NCBI GenBank assembly: GCA_001464695.1
Contig: LNDQ01000153.1
Coordinates: 1-40,771, forward strand
Length of the DNA: 40,771 nt
Origin: Betaproteobacteria bacterium Ga0077523
GTDB taxonomy: Bacteria; Pseudomonadota; Gammaproteobacteria; Burkholderiales; Ga0077523
Direction: 5' to 3'
Shown: positions 34,055 to 40,771 of the stretch, one piece after another
How the letters are laid out: each line of letters starts with the position of its first letter
Position numbering within the stretch: the first letter of the stretch is position 1
The notes under the pieces: generated by a model
The model's input: only the letters and a program-made list of their open reading frames with translations
What the model was told of the DNA's origin: nothing
Databases searched by the model: none
Position numbers and translations under genes: made by a program

Positions 34055-35106
34055 CCGGAACCGCGATCGAACAGCACCAGTTCGCCGACGCTGTCCGCCC
34101 ATTCGCTGAACTCCGGCACGTCGATGAGCGGCCGCCCGACGCACCGCTGCAAGTCGGTGACGAGCATCACGCCGAGCTCGCGCTGCGTGAAGCCGCGCGC
34201 GTAGCGCAGGATGTTGGCGTACACGGTCGGCGCCTCGGAGGCGCGATCGGCTCGCAACGCCCGCCGCACGAGAGCCGCCGCCACGCCGTACTGCAGGTCG
34301 ATCCCGTCGGGCACGTTCTGCGATTCGCCGCGGACGATGGCATCCACGTCGGGCATGCGTTCCATGTGGTCGATGAAGGCCTTCAGCTCGACGCCAGCGG
34401 CCTTGCCGACGCACGCCTGCAATCCCTCCAGCAACAAGGCGCCATCATCGCCGAATTTCTCCAGGGCGCGATGGGCATAGAACCAGGTCCGCGGCGACGG
34501 GAACGCCACCGGCATGCGTGCCGGGTCGAAGTCGAACATGAGCTCCGGCCGGAAACGCAGGAACGCAATCACCCTCGCATCCACGCCATTGCGATGGGCC
34601 CACGTGACCCAATCGTCCAGGTGCGGCTCCACCTCGTAGTGCGTGAACCGGTTGGCGAGCGGCGCCGGCATCGCATAGGTGACACCACGGTCGCCCTGCC
34701 GATTGCCGGCCGCGAAGATCACCCACCCGTCCGGCACCGCATAATCGCCGAGGCGCCGGTCAAGGATGAGCTGATAGGCGGCAGCGGTGACCGTCGGCGC
34801 CGCCGCGTTGATCTCGTCGAGGAACAGCACGCCGCGCGCGCCGTGGCGCGATGCATCCGGCAACATCGACGGCACTGACCACTCGACACGGGGGCCTTCG
34901 CGAAACGGGATGCCGCGCAGATCGGTCGGCTCGAGCTGCGACAGGCGCAGATCGATCAGGCCGACGCCCGCGCGCGCTGCGAGGTCGCGCACGATCTCGC
35001 TCTTGCCCACGCCGGGTGGACCCCAAAGCATGACGGGCGTATGCGCGCCCGCGACGGCTGCCCGGAATTCGCGTTCGAGGATGGCGGCGATGTGCGCAGG
35101 TCTCAT
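34051..35106 (-). CDS. MoxR-family AAA+ ATPase
   Basis: This 351-aa AAA+ protein probably remodels or loads metal into a target together with the VWA protein encoded next. The Walker A motif is GPPGVGKS at 29-36 and Walker B is GVLFLDEIN with D97-E98. Sensor 1 is the Asn in WVIFAAGNRQGDRG, and APLANRFTHYEVEP holds the arginine finger region typical of MoxR. It has about 100 extra residues at the C-terminus with no named domain. The ATG at 35106 lacks a strong ribosome binding site. It is the first gene of the pair and is divergent from a Nudix gene across 71 bp. Confidence 0.92.
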   Translation of the reverse strand: MRPAHIAAILEREFRAAVAGAHTPVMLWGPPGVGKSEIVRDLAARAGVGLIDLRLSQLEPTDLRGIPFREGPRVEWSVPSMLPDASRHGARGVLFLDEINAAAPTVTAAAYQLILDRRLGDYAVPDGWVIFAAGNRQGDRGVTYAMPAPLANRFTHYEVEPHLDDWVTWAHRNGVDARVIAFLRFRPELMFDFDPARMPVAFPSPRTWFYAHRALEKFGDDGALLLEGLQACVGKAAGVELKAFIDHMERMPDVDAIVRGESQNVPDGIDLQYGVAAALVRRALRADRASEAPTVYANILRYARGFTQRELGVMLVTDLQRCVGRPLIDVPEFSEWADSVGELVLFDRGSG

Positions 35107-35177
35107 GGGGCCGATTCTACCGGGCGTGTCCGGCCCCGGGCTATCGACCGCGAAGCCGATCTGCTACCTTCGCGCGG

Positions 35178-35738
35178 ATGAACTTCTGCAGCAATTGCGG
35201 CGCCCCGGTCGCGCACGAGATCCCGGCCGACGACAACCGCGAACGCGCGGTCTGCCACGCCTGCAACACGATCCACTACGAGAATCCGCGCATGGTCGTG
35301 GGCTGCATCGCGGAATGGGACGACCGGATCCTGCTCTGCCGCCGCGCCATCGAGCCGCGCCTCGGGCTGTGGACCGTGCCCGCAGGTTTCATGGAGAACG
35401 GCGAGACCACCGCCGAAGGTGCGGCGCGCGAAACGCTGGAGGAAGCGAATGCGCGGGTGGAAGTGCTGGGGCTGTATGCGCTCTACAACATCCCTCACAT
35501 CGACCAGGTCTATCTGCTGTTCCGGGCGCGCCTGCTCGATCTCGACTTCAGCCCCGGCTCGGAAACGCTGGAGACGATCCTCGTGGCGGAGGCGGACATT
35601 CCCTGGGATCAGCTCGCCTTCGCTACAGTTCGGCATACTCTGCGCCGATACTATGCAGACCGGCGGGCGGGGACCTACCGGACGCACACCGGCACGATCG
35701 AACCCATGGGCAAGTTGCGCGAGCCCCCCACCGGGTAG
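35178..35738 (+). CDS. Nudix hydrolase with N-terminal zinc ribbon
   Basis: This 186-aa enzyme should hydrolyse a nucleoside diphosphate linked to another group. A zinc ribbon with C4, C7, C26 and C29 (MNFCSNCGAP and VCHACNTIHYENP) precedes the catalytic domain, as in the NudC-like Nudix_N_2 group. The Nudix box runs from G70 through E76, R84-E85 and E88-E89 (GFMENGETTAEGAARETLEE). The Gly that normally follows is replaced by Asn91, a mild deviation. It is followed by a 74-bp gap and the kinase operon. Substrates such as ADP-ribose or NADH are possible; sequence does not decide. Confidence 0.9.
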   Translation: MNFCSNCGAPVAHEIPADDNRERAVCHACNTIHYENPRMVVGCIAEWDDRILLCRRAIEPRLGLWTVPAGFMENGETTAEGAARETLEEANARVEVLGLYALYNIPHIDQVYLLFRARLLDLDFSPGSETLETILVAEADIPWDQLAFATVRHTLRRYYADRRAGTYRTHTGTIEPMGKLREPPTG

Positions 35739-35812
35739 GACCCGGCCGGATCCATGACCGGATCGTTGCAGAACCGCACCATCGGTTCCACCAAGGCGAA
35801 CAGGGACAATCC

Positions 35813-37008
<1,196 letters not shown>

Positions 37009-37012
<4 letters not shown>

Positions 37013-37461
37013 GCGCTTGCGCCGCTGCGCCCCCGCGCGAGATCCTGCTTGTGGAAGACAATCCCGGTGACGTGCGGCTCCTGCGCGAAGCCCTGCGCGA
37101 AGTCCCGCACCTCGGACGGTTGCATGCGGTCGACAGCGTCGACCAGGCCATGGATTTCCTGCTGCGACGCGACGACTACAGCGACGCGGCGCGTCCCAAC
37201 GTGGTCTTGCTGGACCTCAACCTGCCCCGGCGTCACGGCATCGAACTGCTCGAGGAGATGCGGGAACACGAGGGGATCGCCGGAATTCCGGTTATCGTAC
37301 TCACCAGTTCCGCCTCGGAAGAGGACCGCCGGCGTTCGTATGCCAATGCCGCGGCCGCCTTCGTGACCAAGCCGCAATCTCTGGATGCCTACGTGGACCT
37401 GCTGCACGTCGTCGCCACCTGGGCTGCCGAGCACCCACCGCAGGAGTCGCGCTCGCCATGA
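37009..37461 (+). CDS. Single-domain response regulator (Rcp1/CheY-like)
   Basis: This 150-aa protein is a lone receiver domain with no output module. The acidic pocket is E16-D17 (ILLVEDNPGDVRLL), the phosphoacceptor is D69 in VVLLDLNLPRRHG, the switch Thr/Ser lies in VLTSSASEEDRRR and the Lys in FVTKPQS. The NPGD and NLPRRHG motifs are typical of Rcp1-type regulators found beside phytochrome and ETR-like kinases. It overlaps the kinase stop and the next gene's start, each by ATGA, so all three are made together. It may relay phosphate from the kinase or act as a phosphate sink. Confidence 0.92.
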
Positions 37462-39527
37462 ATCCCGAATTCCGCGTTCTCGTGCTGGAGGACAACCCCG
37501 GCGACCTGCGCCTCCTGCGGGAAATGGTGGCCGATGCGGGCGAGATGCGCTTCCGCCTGAGTGCAGTCACGCGCTTGATGGAAGCGCTCGAGGTGCTCGA
37601 CGGCGAGCCCTACGACCTGATCCTGGCCGATCTCAATGTGCCGGACAGCAACGGCCTCGACACCTTTCAGTCGCTGCATGAGCGCGCTCCCGACACGCCG
37701 GTGATCCTGGTCACCGGAAACACGGACGAGTCCACCGCACTCGCGGCAGTGGCCCATGGTGCCCAGGACTATCTGGTGAAGGACGGCCTGGATGCACGCG
37801 CGCTCACCCGCGCCATGATGTACGCCGTCGAACGCAACCGCGTCGAGCAGGAACGGCGCCACCTTGTAGCGATCCTCGAGGCCACCACCGACGTTGTCTG
37901 GACCATCAGCCCCGACGGGCAGATCCGCTTCCTCAATCAGGCCGGGCACGCGACCCTGGGGCTCCGTCCCGGCGCCAGCATCGACCAAGTGAACCTGATG
38001 GATCACTTTGCGGCCTGGGCCGCACGGTTGGTCCGCGAAGAGGCGATCCCGTCGGCCATCCGCGATGGCGTGTGGCTGGGCGAGACCGCCCTGCTCGGCC
38101 CGGACAGCGTCGAGATACCGGTGTCGCAGATCATCATCGCGCACCGGAGCAGTTCGGGGCGGCTGCTGTTCCTTTCCACCATTGCACGCGACATCCGCGA
38201 GCGCAAGAAGGCTGAGGAACGGCTGGCACGGCTCGCACATTTCGATGCCCTGACCGGCCTGCCCAATCGCGATCTGTTCCGCGACCGTCTGACGCAGGCC
38301 ATGCAGCGCGCACGCCGACACGATCGCCTGCTGGCACTCCTGTTCATCGATCTCGACAACTTCAAGGACGTCAACGACACGCTCGGCCATTCAGCCGGCG
38401 ACCAACTCCTGAAGGAGATCGGCCGGCGGCTCGAGCATTGCCTGCGCAGCCAGGATTCCGTCGCGCGCCTGGGCGGCGACGAGTTCACCGTCCTCATCGA
38501 AGACCTGGCGAGCATCGAGCAGCTCCAGGTGGTGCTCGACAAGCTGCTGCACGAACTTTCCGTCGGCGTGCCGCTCGGCGGGACCGAAGTGTTCGTGACC
38601 GCCAGCATCGGCGCGACCCTGTACCCCATCGGTGACGCCGACACCGAGGCACTGCTGAAGCAGGCCGACGCGGCGATGTATCAGGCGAAGTCGAACGGGC
38701 GCAACAACTACCAGTTCTACTCCCACGAGCTGCAGATCCGCATCGCCCAGCGCCTGGCGCTCGCCAACGACCTGCGGCGCGCCGTGGAACGCGGCGAGTT
38801 GATGCTCGAGTACCAGCCCCAGGTCGACGTGGTCACCGGTAGCGTCACCTGCGTCGAGGCACTGGTGCGCTGGAACCACCCGCGCGACGGCTTGATCTCG
38901 CCCGCGGTTTTCATTCCCATCGCCGAGCAGACCGGTCAGATCGGCGCCATCGGCGACTGGGTGCTGCGCGCCGCATGCCGCCAGTGCGGACAATGGCGTG
39001 CGGCCGGCCTTCCGAAGTCTCGCATCTCGGTGAACGTGTCGGCGCGCCAGTTTCGCCTGACCAACATGGTTCAGGTCGTCCGCAGCGCCCTCGCTGACGC
39101 ACGGCTCGAGGCCAACGCACTCGAGCTCGAGATCACCGAGGGGTTGATGATGGAGAACCTGAACGCTGCGGAAGGCGTTCTGCGCGAATTGAAGGAGATG
39201 GGCGTCACCCTCGCCGTGGACGATTTCGGCACCGGCTATTCGTCGCTCGCGTACTTGAAGCACCTGCCGCTGCACTGCCTCAAGATCGACCGTTCCTTCG
39301 TGCGCGATCTCCCGCAGGACGCGGACTCGGCCGCGATCGCACGCTCGATCCTGGCCATGGCGCACCACCTCAACCTGTCGGTGGTGGCCGAAGGGGTCGA
39401 GACACAGGAACAGTACGACTTTCTGGTGGACGAGGGTTGCGATGCCGTTCAGGGATTCCTGTTCGCCCGGCCGTTGTCGCCATCGGCGGTGGAAGAACTG
39501 CTGCGCAAGGGCTCCGTGCTGCGCTGA
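37458..39527 (+). CDS. REC-PAS-GGDEF-EAL cyclic-di-GMP turnover protein
   Basis: This 689-aa protein makes and/or degrades c-di-GMP under control of phosphorylation. The receiver (residues 5-120) has phosphoacceptor D58. A PAS domain spans about 134-250 (TTDVVWTISPDGQIRFLNQA). The diguanylate cyclase has an intact GGDEF at 339-343 and an inhibitory-site RxxD at 330-333, five residues before it. The phosphodiesterase has EAL at 467-469 (CVEALVRWNHP), ELEITEGLMM, DDFGTGYSSLAYLK and VVAEGVET, so both catalytic domains look active. It overlaps the receiver gene by ATGA and converges on the ABC permease gene with a 12-bp gap. It is the likely output of the ethylene-receptor-like kinase. Confidence 0.95.
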   Translation: MNPEFRVLVLEDNPGDLRLLREMVADAGEMRFRLSAVTRLMEALEVLDGEPYDLILADLNVPDSNGLDTFQSLHERAPDTPVILVTGNTDESTALAAVAHGAQDYLVKDGLDARALTRAMMYAVERNRVEQERRHLVAILEATTDVVWTISPDGQIRFLNQAGHATLGLRPGASIDQVNLMDHFAAWAARLVREEAIPSAIRDGVWLGETALLGPDSVEIPVSQIIIAHRSSSGRLLFLSTIARDIRERKKAEERLARLAHFDALTGLPNRDLFRDRLTQAMQRARRHDRLLALLFIDLDNFKDVNDTLGHSAGDQLLKEIGRRLEHCLRSQDSVARLGGDEFTVLIEDLASIEQLQVVLDKLLHELSVGVPLGGTEVFVTASIGATLYPIGDADTEALLKQADAAMYQAKSNGRNNYQFYSHELQIRIAQRLALANDLRRAVERGELMLEYQPQVDVVTGSVTCVEALVRWNHPRDGLISPAVFIPIAEQTGQIGAIGDWVLRAACRQCGQWRAAGLPKSRISVNVSARQFRLTNMVQVVRSALADARLEANALELEITEGLMMENLNAAEGVLRELKEMGVTLAVDDFGTGYSSLAYLKHLPLHCLKIDRSFVRDLPQDADSAAIARSILAMAHHLNLSVVAEGVETQEQYDFLVDEGCDAVQGFLFARPLSPSAVEELLRKGSVLR

Positions 39528-39539
39528 CCGCCGGGCTGA

Positions 39540-40706
39540 TCACGCAGCGCGCAACGCATCCACGATCTTCATCCTGGATGCCTGCGCTGCGGGCAGCACA
39601 CCGCCCAGCAGCCCCATGCCGATCGCGAATGCCATGGCGGCAGTGACGATCTGCGGGGTCAGATCGAAGCTGAACGCCAACTCGGAAAACGACTGCCAGT
39701 TCACGGTCGACACCGTGATGAGTTGCATCGACGACGCCATCGCAACGCCGATCGCACCGCCCACCGCACCGAGCAGGAGCGCTTCGGTGAGGAAGGCCGA
39801 CAGGATGCTGCCGCGCTGGAATCCGAGCGCGCGCAACGTGCCGATCTCGGCCGTACGCGCCGCGACCGAGGCATACATGGTGATCATCGCGCCGATGACC
39901 GCACCGATGGAGAAGATCACCGACAACGTGATACCCAGGTAACGGATGAAGCGGGCGAGCGCTTCGGACTGTTCCTCGTAGAAGATCTTCTCGCGCTTCG
40001 CCTCCACCGTGAGACGCGGCTCCGCCTCGAGGCGTGTCTTGAGGGCGTCGAAGGCAGTGGGGTCGTTGAGCCGCATCACCATCGACGAAAAGTTCACGCG
40101 CCGGAACGCCTGCATCATTTGGTCGGCGTCGCCCCAGATCTCGGAATCAAAGCCGCTCTTGCCCGCATCGAAGATGCCCACGACGGTCCATTCGCGCATG
40201 CCGAAGCGCAGTTGCTGGCCGATGGCCACCCCCTCGAAGCGCTCGGCGATGCTGCGCCCGACCACGATCTCGGAACTTCCGGGCCGCCAGATGCGCCCCT
40301 GCCTGATCTGCACCTGAGGTCGCAGGATCAGGCCGCGTTCGGTCGCGCCCCGGATCACGACGTTGGAGGGACTCCCGCTGTCGCGCTTCGGCAAGGAGAT
40401 GAGAACCAGCACTTCCTTCGAGACCAGCGGCTGGCCATCGATCCCGAGCGACACTTCGGGCTGCGATTCCACGACACCGGCCTGCATCCGGTCGATTGCA
40501 CTCTGGACTTCCGTTCCGGCGGAGCGCCGGATCACCAGCACGTTGTCGTAGGCCCCCGTGGCCACGAGCGTCGAGCGCAGACCCTGCTCCAGCATCAGTA
40601 CGGTAGCAAACACGAAGACCACGAGGGCGAGTCCGGCGGCGGTCAATGCCGTTGTGAGTCGTCGTGCCCAGAGATTGCGCAGGCTGTAGGAGAAGGGGAT
40701 CTTCAT
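39540..40706 (-). CDS. MacB/FtsX-type ABC transporter permease
   Basis: This 388-aa inner-membrane protein has the MacB/LolC layout: one helix near residues 18-40 (LTTALTAAGLALVVFVFATV), a large periplasmic MacB_PCD domain, then three helices near the C-terminus (SVIFSIGAVIGAMITMYASV, LTEALLLGAVGGAIGVAMAS and TAAMAFAIGMGLLGGVLPAA). The cytoplasmic coupling motif ARTAEIGTLRALGFQRGSIL is classic FtsX. Such permeases use ATP-driven movement for export or lipoprotein/periplasmic work, not classical import. The ATG at 40706 may overlap an upstream stop (TCATGA); a longer frame to 40763 runs into a palindromic repeat and is unlikely. The partner ATPase is expected just beyond the right edge. Confidence 0.9.
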   Translation of the reverse strand: MKIPFSYSLRNLWARRLTTALTAAGLALVVFVFATVLMLEQGLRSTLVATGAYDNVLVIRRSAGTEVQSAIDRMQAGVVESQPEVSLGIDGQPLVSKEVLVLISLPKRDSGSPSNVVIRGATERGLILRPQVQIRQGRIWRPGSSEIVVGRSIAERFEGVAIGQQLRFGMREWTVVGIFDAGKSGFDSEIWGDADQMMQAFRRVNFSSMVMRLNDPTAFDALKTRLEAEPRLTVEAKREKIFYEEQSEALARFIRYLGITLSVIFSIGAVIGAMITMYASVAARTAEIGTLRALGFQRGSILSAFLTEALLLGAVGGAIGVAMASSMQLITVSTVNWQSFSELAFSFDLTPQIVTAAMAFAIGMGLLGGVLPAAQASRMKIVDALRAA

Positions 40707-40736
40707 GACGTCAGCAGGCGTGCCAGCCGACGCCGG

Positions 40737-40771
40737 GCCCCCATCCCAACCTTCCCCCACCAAAGGTGGGG
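40737..40771 (-). repeat. Dispersed palindromic repeat, copy 7 (reverse orientation, cut by window end)
   Basis: The tail GCCCCCATCCCAA (40737-40749) is followed by arm CCTTCCCCCACC (40750-40761), loop AAA and the first seven bases of the matching arm. It lies upstream of the ABC permease gene and is oriented toward it. Confidence 0.8.

Noticed and set aside
32759..35106. MoxR-VWA pair as a proven anti-phage system
   Set aside because: No third component, nuclease or mobile element nearby, and no hallmark of a described defence family beyond the two common domains.
40707..40771. N-terminal extension of the ABC permease to 40763
   Set aside because: The added residues come from a palindromic repeat seen elsewhere between genes, and the hydrophobic N-terminus starts properly at MKIPFSYSLRN.

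Overview
The window is GC-rich chromosomal DNA with tightly packed genes, many GTG/TTG starts and several 4-bp start/stop overlaps. The gene content points to a betaproteobacterium of the Rhodocyclales/Burkholderiales type: an aerobic benzoyl-CoA (box) cluster, proteins with PEP-CTERM sorting signals, SoxYZ, and a fused isobutyryl-CoA mutase. This placement is inferred from gene content, not from a marker gene. No tRNA, rRNA, CRISPR array, transposase or phage gene was seen.

Layout. (1) 1-9210: box cluster. Leftward bclA, livK and a livH cut by the window edge encode benzoate activation and a branched-chain-type ABC importer. Rightward boxR, boxC, boxB and boxA encode the benzoyl-CoA-responsive regulator, the ring-opening lyase, the epoxidase and its reductase. 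The two arms share a 362-bp divergent control region with a perfect 14-bp palindrome. (2) 9367-14558: a SpoIIAA-like/sulfurtransferase fusion, an HD-domain protein, a secreted cyclase-family hydrolase, the remnant of a second HD gene, a broken PEP-CTERM SGNH hydrolase and a small DUF2784 membrane protein. (3) 14647-18144: a two-subunit molybdenum hydroxylase (iorAB type) followed by orphan soxYZ. (4) 18160-28988: a leftward run of an acetolactate-synthase-like enzyme, a fused indolepyruvate-type ferredoxin oxidoreductase, IcmF and a periplasmic binding protein, with a divergent Lrp/AsnC regulator. This could be a branched-chain or aromatic 2-oxoacid module. (5) 29017-32738: a PEP-CTERM protein, a minimal AraC regulator and a NarX-like two-component pair. 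(6) 32759-35738: a MoxR ATPase/VWA-metallopeptidase-like pair and a Nudix hydrolase. (7) 35813-39527: an overlapping three-gene signalling operon whose kinase carries an ethylene-receptor-like membrane domain, followed by a single-domain receiver and a REC-PAS-GGDEF-EAL protein. (8) 39540-40706: a MacB/FtsX-type ABC permease.

Two families of non-coding repeat stand out. A 12-bp-arm palindrome with a one-sided G-rich tail occurs at least seven times, always between genes. A separate 29-bp-arm CACGAAGG element lies inside the signal-peptide region of livK and is translated.

The most interesting points are the ethylene-receptor-like kinase operon, in which all seven known ethylene/copper-site positions align at one constant offset, and the repeat-derived signal peptide of livK. 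Next are the hairpin-filled gap between boxB and boxA, the frameshifted PEP-CTERM hydrolase that has lost its catalytic His, and the pairing of a 2-oxoacid:ferredoxin oxidoreductase with IcmF.
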